From JBDSLU01 sp039916225 (GTDB taxonomy: Bacteria > Acidobacteriota > Vicinamibacteria > Vicinamibacterales > Vicinamibacteraceae): a stretch of 24,020 nucleotides of DNA. Shown here piece after piece: positions 14,704 to 23,335 of this stretch. The stretch covers positions 1 through 24,020 of the forward strand of contig JBDSLU010000298.1 in NCBI GenBank assembly GCA_039916225.1, read 5' to 3'. A program made the position numbers and the translations under genes. The notes under the pieces were generated by a model, which did not search any database, had not been told where the DNA came from, and saw only the letters and a program-made list of their open reading frames with translations. The first letter of the stretch is position 1; every line of letters starts with the position of its first letter.

Positions 14704-15984
14704 CTACGGCTGCGTATAGGTGCGGCCGTCCTTCATCACGAAGCGGACCCGCCGCAGCGCCGCGACGTCCTTCGTCGGATCGCCCTCCACGGCGATCAAG
14801 TCGGCGAACAGGCCGGTCTTCACGCTCCCCAGCCGGTCGCCGACGTGGAAGGTGGTGGCGTTGCCCGACGTGGCGATGCGCGTGGCCTCGGCCGACGTCA
14901 CGCCGGCCGCGACCATCATCTCGAGCTCCCGCAGGTTGTCGCCGTGCGGGAAGACGCCCACGTCGCCGCCGAAGCACAGCGTGACGCCGGCCTTCATCGC
15001 CTCCTGAAAGACGACTCGCTTCCGCGACAGACGCGCCGGCTCTGGCTCCTGGCCTTTCTTCCAGCCGCCGTACTGCGCCGTGGCATCGCCGGCCGCGAGC
15101 GTCGGGCAGAGCGCCACGCCCTTCTCGACCATGAGACGCCAGATGTCGGGGGTGCCGGCATCGCCGTGGTCGATCGTCGCCACGCCGCCCATCACGGCCC
15201 GCCGCATGCCCTCGGCCGTGCTGGCGTGCGCCGCCACGTAGCGGCCGCTGCTCTTCGCGACGGCGACGATCGCCGCGATCTCTTCGACGCTGAACGTCGG
15301 CCGGGCCTCGCCGTTCGGGCCCCAGCGATAGTCGGCGTAGATCTTGACGAAGTCGGTGCCGTGGCCGATCTGCCGGCGGGCCACGCGGGTCACGCCGTCG
15401 ATACCGTCGGCTTCCTCCGCGCCCTGCGGCACTGCCATCTCGGGGGCGAAGCCCTTCGGGCCATACGTGCCCGTCGCTACCATCGCCGGACCGGACACGA
15501 GCATCCGCGGACCGGGAACGACGCCGTCCTCGATCGCCTGCTTCAGGCCGACGTCGGCATAGCCGGCCCCTTCGGTGCCCATGTCGCGCACGGTCGTGAT
15601 GCCGGCCATCAGCGTGTCGCGCGCGCTCACCGTCGCCCGCGCCACGCGGTAGGCGATCGGCTCGCGCAGCACCTGGTCGTTCCAGGGCGCCTCGTTGTAC
15701 GGGTGGAGCAGCAGGTGCGAATGGCCCTCGACCAGGCCCGGCATGAGCGTGAGTCCGGCCAGCGACACGCGCTCGGTGCCGGCCGGCGGCGTCAGCGTGG
15801 TCAACGGCCCGACCGCCTCGATCGTGTGTCCGCGGACGACGACGCCCCAGCCTTCGTGCATCGCCCTGCCGTCGTAGACGCGCGCCGGCTCCAGCAGACG
15901 GGCCGGCGGGGGCGCCTGGGCCATGCCGACGAGCGGGATGGCACATGCCGCGAGGGCGATGAGAGCACGCGAACGGGACGGCAA
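14704..15984 (-). CDS. Exported amidohydrolase, imidazolonepropionase-like (amidohydrolase_1)
   Basis: This is a 426-residue exported metal hydrolase. The signal peptide is PSRSRALIALAACAIPLVGMAQA. Family residues are His88 and His90 in VEGHSHLLL, Lys214 in DFVKIYAD (probable carboxylated bridging Lys), His253 in AAHASTAEGM, His273 in IDHGDAG and Asp341 in FGGDVGVFPHG. This complete set predicts an active binuclear enzyme. Related acidobacterial and proteobacterial enzymes include dipeptidases and imidazolonepropionase-like proteins of unknown substrate. The start is taken as the TTG at 15984 because AAGGAG (15992-15997) is 7 bases upstream and the protein then opens directly into the signal peptide. 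A GTG at 15990 is only 1 base from that site, and the ATG at 16062 gives an unlikely Arg-rich leader. It is followed after 104 bases by the serine-hydrolase gene on the same strand. Confidence 0.92.
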   Translation of the reverse strand: MPSRSRALIALAACAIPLVGMAQAPPPARLLEPARVYDGRAMHEGWGVVVRGHTIEAVGPLTTLTPPAGTERVSLAGLTLMPGLVEGHSHLLLHPYNEAPWNDQVLREPIAYRVARATVSARDTLMAGITTVRDMGTEGAGYADVGLKQAIEDGVVPGPRMLVSGPAMVATGTYGPKGFAPEMAVPQGAEEADGIDGVTRVARRQIGHGTDFVKIYADYRWGPNGEARPTFSVEEIAAIVAVAKSSGRYVAAHASTAEGMRRAVMGGVATIDHGDAGTPDIWRLMVEKGVALCPTLAAGDATAQYGGWKKGQEPEPARLSRKRVVFQEAMKAGVTLCFGGDVGVFPHGDNLRELEMMVAAGVTSAEATRIATSGNATTFHVGDRLGSVKTGLFADLIAVEGDPTKDVAALRRVRFVMKDGRTYTQP

Positions 15985-16008
15985 CGGCACACTCCTTCGA
16001 GAGGATCG

Positions 16009-16030
16009 CGGGCGCCAGCTCCTGCGCCCG
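16009..16030. repeat. Perfect 7-bp inverted repeat in a divergent intergenic region
   Basis: CGGGCGC (16009-16015) and GCGCCCG (16024-16030) flank an 8-base loop in the 89-base gap between the divergent amidohydrolase and haem-protein genes. It could be an operator or part of the amidohydrolase leader. In GC-rich DNA a chance hairpin of this size is not rare. Confidence 0.35.
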
Positions 16031-16073
16031 TTCGTGCCAAAGTAGCGCGTCCACGCGGCCAAGGCACTACCCC

Positions 16074-17381
16074 ATGCAGGTCGAGAGTCGACTGACCGGA
16101 CTGTCTATCATCCTGTGGATCGGTCTGCTGGTGGCAGTCTCGGCCGGCCAGTTGTCGGAGCGCCGGTTCGCCGGCTCCATCGAGCACCCGGCCATCGAGT
16201 ATCCGACCCGGCCGGCGACAGATGGTGTGGCTCGGGTCGACCGACGGCTGGCGTCTGGCGAATTGGAACTGGCCGCTGAGCCTGCGACGCGTTATCTGCG
16301 CGCGGTCCTCGGCGCGCTCGACGTCCCGCTGGCATCGCAGATCCTGGTCTTCAAGAAGACCGGCGTGCAGGCGCACTTGACGAGTCCGGGCAACCCCCGC
16401 GCCTTCTATTTCAACGATTCGGTCGTCGTCGGTTATGTCCGTGGCGCCCCGCTCATCGAGGTGGCGTCGCTCGATCCCCAGCAGGGCGTCGTCTTCTACA
16501 CCCTGGCGCAGGACGCCACGGCCCAGGTCCGCCTGGTCCGCGACAACGGGTGTGTGAGCTGTCACGAGTCGCTCGGCAGCCTCGACGTCCCCGGCATGCT
16601 GGTGCGCAGTGAGTTTGCCAACGCCGATGGTCGCCCGCTGCGTCAACTCGGCACGTTCCTGATCGATCACCGGACGCCGTTCGCGCAGCGGTGGGGCGGC
16701 TGGTATGTGACGGGCACGCACGGTGCCATGCGGCACATGGGCAACGCCACCGTGAGCGACCTCGAGCATCCGGAATCGATGATCACCACGGACACGCTGA
16801 ACCTGACGTCCGTGGCCGGCCGATTCGACACGACCGGCTACCTCTCGGATCAGAGCGACATCGTCGCCTTGCTGGTCTTCGAGCATCAGATGCACGCCGC
16901 CAATCTGCTCGTCCGCGTGGGCTGGGACGCCCGCGTGGCGCAGTTCGATCAGAGACTCGATGTGGCCGGAGGCCCGTTGCGGGAGGCGATCGACGAGCTG
17001 GTCGACTACTTCCTGTTCGTCGACGAGGCGCCGCTGACGGCGAAGGTGGCCGGCCACGCGGCCTTTGCCGACGGGTTCAGCGCGGCCGGTCCGCGCGACC
17101 GCCGCGGACGCTCTCTCCGCGACCTGGACATGACGACGCGCATGATGCGCTATCCGTGCAGCTACATGATCTACTCGGCTGCTTTCGACGGCCTGCCTGC
17201 CGTGGTCAGAGACGCGATTTACCGTCGATTGTGGGTCGTGCTGTCAGGGCAGGACGATGCGCCACGCTACGCGCGTCTGTCTGGCGAGGATCGGCGCGCC
17301 GTCATCGAGATCCTGCAAGAGACGAAACCGGGCCTTCCGGACTACTACAGTTCGCAGGGACCCAAGGTCCCGGGGGACTGA
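16074..17381 (+). CDS. Membrane-anchored protein with a single c-type haem motif, family unknown
   Basis: This is a 435-residue protein with an N-terminal membrane anchor or uncleaved signal (hydrophobic residues about 9-25) and one haem-attachment motif, CVSCH, at 160-164, about a third of the way in. About 130 residues precede the motif and 270 follow. That is much larger than a cytochrome c domain, and I do not recognise a standard fold around it. Met175 (VPGML), Met220-224 (AMRHM) and several His residues, such as FEHQMHAAN, are possible axial ligands. The C-terminal part is mainly helical and ends with EILQETKPGLPDYYSS. I recall similar proteins, often annotated only as hypothetical or haem-containing, in Acidobacteriota. 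It should face the periplasm. AAGG lies 9 bases before the ATG. It diverges from the amidohydrolase gene and converges with the FAD oxidoreductase gene, 3 bases apart. Confidence 0.78.
   Translation: MQVESRLTGLSIILWIGLLVAVSAGQLSERRFAGSIEHPAIEYPTRPATDGVARVDRRLASGELELAAEPATRYLRAVLGALDVPLASQILVFKKTGVQAHLTSPGNPRAFYFNDSVVVGYVRGAPLIEVASLDPQQGVVFYTLAQDATAQVRLVRDNGCVSCHESLGSLDVPGMLVRSEFANADGRPLRQLGTFLIDHRTPFAQRWGGWYVTGTHGAMRHMGNATVSDLEHPESMITTDTLNLTSVAGRFDTTGYLSDQSDIVALLVFEHQMHAANLLVRVGWDARVAQFDQRLDVAGGPLREAIDELVDYFLFVDEAPLTAKVAGHAAFADGFSAAGPRDRRGRSLRDLDMTTRMMRYPCSYMIYSAAFDGLPAVVRDAIYRRLWVVLSGQDDAPRYARLSGEDRRAVIEILQETKPGLPDYYSSQGPKVPGD
17357..17371. terminator. GC hairpin at the end of the haem-protein gene
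   Basis: GGGACC (17357-17362) and GGTCCC (17366-17371) form a 6-bp stem with a 3-base loop just before the stop codon, where two genes converge with 3 bases between them. It may help end transcription from the plus strand. There is no T-run. Confidence 0.3.
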
Positions 17382-17384
17382 GTC

Positions 17385-19085
<1,701 letters not shown>

Positions 19086-19147
19086 ACGGAGGGGTCTCGA
19101 GATTCGATTTACTGGGTGTCTTGGGGCAGCGACATCAGGCCCTGTCG

Positions 19148-19801
19148 CTACGCCTCCGAGGCCTTGCGTCGCCGATAGTAGGCGGCCGCCTTGGCGCGGC
19201 TCCCGCAGCCATCCATCGCGCACCACCGGCGCCGCCGGTTCTTCGTCGTGTCGTAGAAGAAGCGGATGCAGGCGCCGTTCTCGCAGCGCCGCATCAGCGC
19301 GCGATCGCCGTGCTCGAGCAGCCAGGCTGCCGATTCGGCGATCGGCGCGAGCAGGGCGGCCGGCGAGGGATCGAGGGCGACGCGCACGGTGGCATGGGCG
19401 TCACCACGCCGCTCGAGGCGCAATGTGCTCGCGCCCGCGACCAAGGCGTGGTTCAGCGCCGGGACGACGTCCCCGGGCAGCGGGCGACCGTCGGCGAGGG
19501 CCTCGACCGCGCCGCGGAGCACCGCCCGCAGCGCCGTGGCGTCCTGCAGCACGCGCGCCGCCTCACGGCTGGTGCGCCATCCGGCGGGGAGGCCGCGCAG
19601 GCCGGCCGCGTCGACCAGGTCGGCTTCGCCGGCCCAGCGCAACACGTCGTCGATGCCCGGCAGGCGGTCCACACGCTCGTCCTGGCGCATGACCTCGGTG
19701 TTCACGAAGTCCACGCAGAGGAGGTTGCCGACGAACGAGAACTCGCCGGCGGTGGTGGGCTGGGGGGCGGACGACAGTGCGGCGCGGCGGGGAGAAGCCA
19801 T
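19148..19801 (-). CDS. CGNR zinc-finger transcriptional regulator (ABATE domain)
   Basis: This is a 217-residue protein with an N-terminal ABATE-type domain (GNLLCVDFVNTE at 25-36, conserved in the family) and a C-terminal zinc finger. The four zinc ligands are Cys173, Cys178, Cys194 and Cys199, in RRCENGACIRFF and RWCAMDGCGSRAKAAAYY. The signature tetrapeptide is CGSR in place of CGNR. Members are presumed stress-responsive DNA-binding regulators. The start may be the ATG at 19801, the ATG at 19810 or a TTG at 19813. None has a Shine-Dalgarno sequence, so a leaderless message is possible. It diverges from the VOC-PNPOx pair across a 104-base AT-rich control region, which makes it the obvious regulator of both itself and that pair. 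Confidence 0.92.
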   Translation of the reverse strand: MASPRRAALSSAPQPTTAGEFSFVGNLLCVDFVNTEVMRQDERVDRLPGIDDVLRWAGEADLVDAAGLRGLPAGWRTSREAARVLQDATALRAVLRGAVEALADGRPLPGDVVPALNHALVAGASTLRLERRGDAHATVRVALDPSPAALLAPIAESAAWLLEHGDRALMRRCENGACIRFFYDTTKNRRRRWCAMDGCGSRAKAAAYYRRRKASEA

Positions 19802-19875
19802 TATTACCATCAAAATATCATTTGACTGGTAACCAAGTTGGTATTACCGTCATTTAACTGTTTTGACGGTGATAA
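19801..19875. promoter_or_regulatory. AT-rich divergent control region with nested repeats
   Basis: This 75-base stretch has only 24 G/C bases (32%), against about two-thirds in the surroundings. An outer inverted repeat, 13 of 15 matching, spans it: TTATTACCATCAAAA (19801-19815) against TTTTGACGGTGATAA (19861-19875). Inside are a direct repeat, TCATTTGACTG (19818-19828) and TCATTTAACTG (19850-19860), 32 bases apart. ATTACCATC (19803-19811) and ATTACCGTC (19843-19851) form another. Two 9-bp palindromes are TGGTAACCA (19827-19835) and GGTATTACC (19840-19848). The first arm overlaps the regulator's start codon. It must carry both divergent promoters and probably the regulator's operators; I do not assign -35/-10 boxes. 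Confidence 0.7.
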
Positions 19876-19893
19876 AGGCCGTCACGTCAACCC

Positions 19894-19898
19894 GGAGG
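19894..19898 (+). promoter_or_regulatory. Ribosome-binding site of the VOC gene
   Basis: GGAGG lies 7 bases before the ATG at 19906, which fixes this start against an upstream frame beginning at 19838. Confidence 0.8.
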
Positions 19899-19905
19899 AT
19901 GTCCA

Positions 19906-20364
19906 ATGTCCGCGCCCGTCGCCGTTCCCGTCACCGGCCACATCGGCCTCAACGTCAGCCAGCTCGATCGCTCGATCGACTTCTACCGCACGGTGTTCGG
20001 CTTCGAGCTGGTCCGGCGCTCGGCCGACGCCGCCCGGCCGTATGCCTTCCTCGGCCATGAGGGCGTCATCGTGGTCACCCTGTGGCAGCAGAGCGGCGGC
20101 GCGTTCGCGTCGGATCGGCCCGGCCTCCACCACCTGTCGTTCCAGGCGGCGTCGCTCGACGAGGTGCGCGCCGCCGAGGGCCGTGTCCGCGCCGCTGGCG
20201 CCCGTCTCCATCACGACGGCGTCGTGGCGCACGCCGAGGGCGCCGACTCGGGCGGGCTGTTCTTCGAGGATCCGGACGGGATCCGGCTCGAGATCTTCGT
20301 GCGGCAGGGCGTCGCCGGTTCGCCGGTGCCGCACGCCGACGGTCCGACCTGCGGGTTTTTCTGA
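19906..20364 (+). CDS. VOC-superfamily (glyoxalase/dioxygenase-fold) protein
   Basis: This is a 152-residue cytoplasmic protein with two beta-alpha-beta-beta-beta modules typical of the vicinal-oxygen-chelate fold. The likely metal ligands are His12 in GHIGLNVSQLDRSIDFY, His76 in GLHHLSFQ and Glu129 in IRLEIFV. The segment FFEDPDGIRLEIF is the usual second-module signature. Such proteins are glyoxalases, extradiol-type dioxygenases, fosfomycin-type transferases or binding proteins; the reaction here cannot be deduced. The gene is divergent from the CGNR regulator. The PNPOx-like gene follows after 36 bases on the same strand, suggesting one transcript. The expression pattern suggested by the context is induction by a small reactive molecule sensed by the regulator. 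Confidence 0.92.
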   Translation: MSAPVAVPVTGHIGLNVSQLDRSIDFYRTVFGFELVRRSADAARPYAFLGHEGVIVVTLWQQSGGAFASDRPGLHHLSFQAASLDEVRAAEGRVRAAGARLHHDGVVAHAEGADSGGLFFEDPDGIRLEIFVRQGVAGSPVPHADGPTCGFF

Positions 20365-20400
20365 TCGGAGGGTCCCAGGCCGCGGAGCAGGAGGTGTCCC

Positions 20401-21303
20401 ATGGCGTCCGATGTCTTCCACGACGGTGAGCGAGCGGTGCAGCGCCTCGCCGGCGTCACGGCACTGGCCGATCGCGTCGGCCGATCGATCCGCCGCGAGC
20501 TGCCACCCGTGGCGCGGACGTTCCTCGCCGAGCGGCACTGGATCGTGATCGCCGCGCTCGACGGCGCGCAGCCCTGGCCGGCGATTCGCGCCGGCTCGCC
20601 AGGGTTCGTGCGCGCCATCGATGATCGGACGGTGCGGATCGTCGCCACGGCCGCGCCGGGCGATCCGCTCTCCGACGCGTTCCTTCAGCCCGGGGCGCTG
20701 GTGGGGCTGATCGCGATCGAGCTCGCGACGCGTCGCCGGCTGCGCGTCAACGGCCGCGTCGTGGCCCACGATGCGGCCGGGCTGGTCATCGAGACCGACC
20801 AGGCGTACTCGAACTGCCCGAAGTACATCCAGCGGCGCGACGAGCGGCCGTTCGTCGACAGCGGGCCCGCGGAGACGCGCGCGACGTCCATCGCACTGAC
20901 GGACGCGCAGCGCGATCGCCTGCGTGCGGCCGACACGTTCTTCATCGCCTCGGCCCGGCCCGGCGAGGGCGTCGACGTCTCGCACCGCGGCGGCATGCCC
21001 GGCTTCCTGCGGGTGGAGGGCGATCGTCTCGAGTGGCCGGACTACGGCGGCAACGCGATGTTCAACACCCTCGGCAACCTGCACGGCCACCCGCACGCCG
21101 GCATCCTCGTCCCCGACTTCGAGCAGGGCGGCGCGCTGATCCTGACCGGGCGCGCGGTCATCGACTGGAGTCGCGAGCGCGCCGCGGAACACCGCGCCGC
21201 CGAGCGCGTGGTGACGGTCCAGATCGAGCGGGTGGTGGAGCAGGCGGGCGTGCTGCCCCTCGCGTTCCAGCTACGCGAGTACTCGCCCTTCAACCCGCGC
21301 TGA
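20401..21303 (+). CDS. Pyridoxamine-5'-phosphate-oxidase-like flavoprotein (COG3576 type)
   Basis: This is a 300-residue protein with a split-barrel FMN-binding fold in two parts. Family signatures are SNCPKYIQRR at 137-146, SHRGGMPGFLRV, and PDYGGNAMFNTLGNL followed by a second barrel ending LILTGRAVIDW. These are seen in large PNPOx-related proteins, sometimes fused to ferredoxin reductases, and here the protein stands alone. It probably binds FMN or F420-like flavins and reduces or oxidises a small molecule. True pyridoxal synthesis is unlikely because this family differs from PdxH. GGAGG lies just upstream of the ATG at 20401 with about 6 bases between. It forms an operon with the VOC gene. 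Confidence 0.9.
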   Translation: MASDVFHDGERAVQRLAGVTALADRVGRSIRRELPPVARTFLAERHWIVIAALDGAQPWPAIRAGSPGFVRAIDDRTVRIVATAAPGDPLSDAFLQPGALVGLIAIELATRRRLRVNGRVVAHDAAGLVIETDQAYSNCPKYIQRRDERPFVDSGPAETRATSIALTDAQRDRLRAADTFFIASARPGEGVDVSHRGGMPGFLRVEGDRLEWPDYGGNAMFNTLGNLHGHPHAGILVPDFEQGGALILTGRAVIDWSRERAAEHRAAERVVTVQIERVVEQAGVLPLAFQLREYSPFNPR

Positions 21304-21378
21304 GGCGCGCCACCGGCCAAGGCGCAGCCGGCTCCCATGCGTGCGATGATGCCGGTCGCATCAACGCAGGGAGGAATC

Positions 21379-23289
21379 GTGACGCAAGGGCGAGGACTGG
21401 AGATTCGCGCGGGTGTCGACCGCGCCTACAGCGACGTGCTCACGCCGCAGGCCGTCGCGGCGCTGCTGGCGCTGCGATCGCTGGACGCCCGGCGGGGCGA
21501 ACTGATGCGGGCGCGGCTCGATCGGCGACGCGGCCGGCAGGCGCGCAAGGAGCGCATCGCGTTCCTGTCCGCCGACAACCCGCTCGCCGGCACCGGCCTC
21601 ACCGTCGCCGATGCCCGGGCCGGCCGCTTCGCCGGCAGCGAGATCCCGCTCGACCTGCAGCGGCAGTGGGTCCAGGGCACCGGGCCGGCGGCGAAGCCGG
21701 GCGTCACGGTCGAGAAGAGCATCCGCAACGTCGCCTACGCGCTGCTGTCGGGCGCCGATGGCTGGATGTTCGACGGCGAGGACGCGCTCGGCCAGGTGTC
21801 GACGATGTCGCTCGACAACCAGCGGAACCTGAAGCTGGCCATCGCCCATGCTCCGCTGTTCCTGCAGGTCGCCGAACAGGTCGCCGGCGAGATGAACACC
21901 TGGGCGCGGCAGTTCTTCGGCCGGCCGATCGTCGAGGACTGGCAGCGACAGCTCGACTTCACCACGCGGATCTTCCGTGCCCGCGGCCTGCACCTCGACG
22001 ACCGGCAGCTGCGCCACGCAGGCGGCGCCGGCCTCTCGGCGTCGATCGTCGACACCGTGCTCTACGTGGTGAACAACCACGAGGCGCTGCGCCATGCCGG
22101 TGGCTCCGTCGTCCTGTATCTCCCCAAGATCCAGACGGCCACGGAAGCCGCGTTCTGGAACACGATCCTGACCGAGCTCGAGGCATTCCTCGCCATCCCG
22201 CACGGCACGATCAAGGTCTACGTCCTCGTCGAGCAGGTCGAGGCCACCTTCCAGCTGATGGAGATCCGCGCCGCGCTGGCGCCGCACTTCGTCGGCTTCA
22301 ACACCGGCCGCTGGGACTACATCAATAGCGTCGCTGACGCGATGGCGTGGGATCCCGCGTTCGTGAACCCGAACATCGCCGACGTCACGATGACATACGG
22401 CTACATGCGCCGCTACGAGGATCGCGTGCGGCGCGCGGTCAACACGCCGGATGCCAACGGTCGCTTCGCCCTGTGGCAGGGCGGCATGGAGCCGAACATC
22501 CCGGTCGGCACGGATTCCGGCGTCGCCAACGCCATGAAGCGCGCCGTGGCCGGCGCCGAGCGCGAGCAGCGGGAAGGGGCCAGCGGCAAGTGGGTCGCGC
22601 ACTGGAAGATGGTCCACATCATCCGGCCGGTGTGGGAGAAAGCCGCGGCGGCGAACCAGCTCGGTCGCGCGTTCCCGCCGCTCGGCTACACGCCGGACGA
22701 CGCCGACGGACTGTTCGCCCTCGAGGCCGCGCCGCGGACGGTACGCGGCGCTCGCGATCTGATCAGCGTGGCGGTCCAGTACGGCAATGCCTTCGGGCAG
22801 GGCATGCAGGCCGCCGCCCTGAAGCCGGCCGATTCGTTCGGCAACGACGATGTCCTCTATCTGATGGAGGACATGGCGACCGGAGAGATTCGCCTGAGCA
22901 TCGTCTGGGAATGGCTGCACAAGGCCGGGACGTTCACGGAGGACGATCCCGAAACCGGCGTCCACGCCGGCGACCCGTTGACGCGGCCGCTGTTCGATCG
23001 GCTGCTGCGCGAGGAATACGCCAAGCTGCTGTCGGCGAACCCTCGCGACGTGCACGAGCCATCCAAGGCGACGACGCTGCCGATTGCCCGCGAGATCGTC
23101 GAGGTCTACGTGACCAACCCGGACAAGCTGCCGTGGTACATCGACTTGCTCAACTTGAATTTGGAGAACGGCGATCTCGACGAGGCTCGTCGGCGGATAG
23201 CGGCCTGGCTCGCCGCATTCGCCGGCGGCGAGCGCCTGACCGCGAACCAGAATTTCGGTGACGCGGCACCGCTGACCGGCTCGGCATAG
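21379..23289 (+). CDS. aceB: Malate synthase (long, divergent MSA type)
   Basis: This is a 636-residue cytoplasmic enzyme predicted to condense glyoxylate with acetyl-CoA to give malate. Active-site segments line up with malate synthase A. They are FDGEDAL at 131-137, LPKIQTATEA at 249-257, VLVEQVEATFQLMEI with Glu285 as Mg ligand, and GFNTGRWDYI with Asp313 as second Mg ligand. Further on come SGKWVAHWK, and LMEDMATGEIR, where Asp498 matches the catalytic base, followed by IVWEWLH. The enzyme is about 100 residues longer than typical MSA (about 530) and has an extended C-terminal tail after LPWYIDLLNL. The GTG at 21379 is chosen because GGGAGG ends 4 bases before it; an ATG at 21337 lies upstream of that site. 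No isocitrate lyase is in the window, so use in the glyoxylate shunt is inferred. It lies 75 bases after the PNPOx-like gene. Confidence 0.83.
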   Translation: MTQGRGLEIRAGVDRAYSDVLTPQAVAALLALRSLDARRGELMRARLDRRRGRQARKERIAFLSADNPLAGTGLTVADARAGRFAGSEIPLDLQRQWVQGTGPAAKPGVTVEKSIRNVAYALLSGADGWMFDGEDALGQVSTMSLDNQRNLKLAIAHAPLFLQVAEQVAGEMNTWARQFFGRPIVEDWQRQLDFTTRIFRARGLHLDDRQLRHAGGAGLSASIVDTVLYVVNNHEALRHAGGSVVLYLPKIQTATEAAFWNTILTELEAFLAIPHGTIKVYVLVEQVEATFQLMEIRAALAPHFVGFNTGRWDYINSVADAMAWDPAFVNPNIADVTMTYGYMRRYEDRVRRAVNTPDANGRFALWQGGMEPNIPVGTDSGVANAMKRAVAGAEREQREGASGKWVAHWKMVHIIRPVWEKAAAANQLGRAFPPLGYTPDDADGLFALEAAPRTVRGARDLISVAVQYGNAFGQGMQAAALKPADSFGNDDVLYLMEDMATGEIRLSIVWEWLHKAGTFTEDDPETGVHAGDPLTRPLFDRLLREEYAKLLSANPRDVHEPSKATTLPIAREIVEVYVTNPDKLPWYIDLLNLNLENGDLDEARRRIAAWLAAFAGGERLTANQNFGDAAPLTGSA

Positions 23290-23335
23290 GCGACCAACGT
23301 CATCGTCAACAGGACGAGGTGCCGGTCCGTTCGGG

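Noticed and set aside
14600..16054. Upstream 5' extension of the serine-hydrolase frame, giving an 884-residue protein
   Set aside because: The added part is antisense-free but overlaps the amidohydrolase gene in another frame, is Arg/Gly/Ala-rich without domains, and the real start at 14599 has a leader peptide and ribosome-binding site.
19878..20548. A plus-strand 236-residue open frame overlapping the VOC gene
   Set aside because: Ser/Arg-rich out-of-frame shadow. The VOC frame has metal ligands and a good ribosome-binding site.
21361..23055. A 564-residue open frame on the minus strand
   Set aside because: Antisense to malate synthase, whose active-site motifs are all visible.
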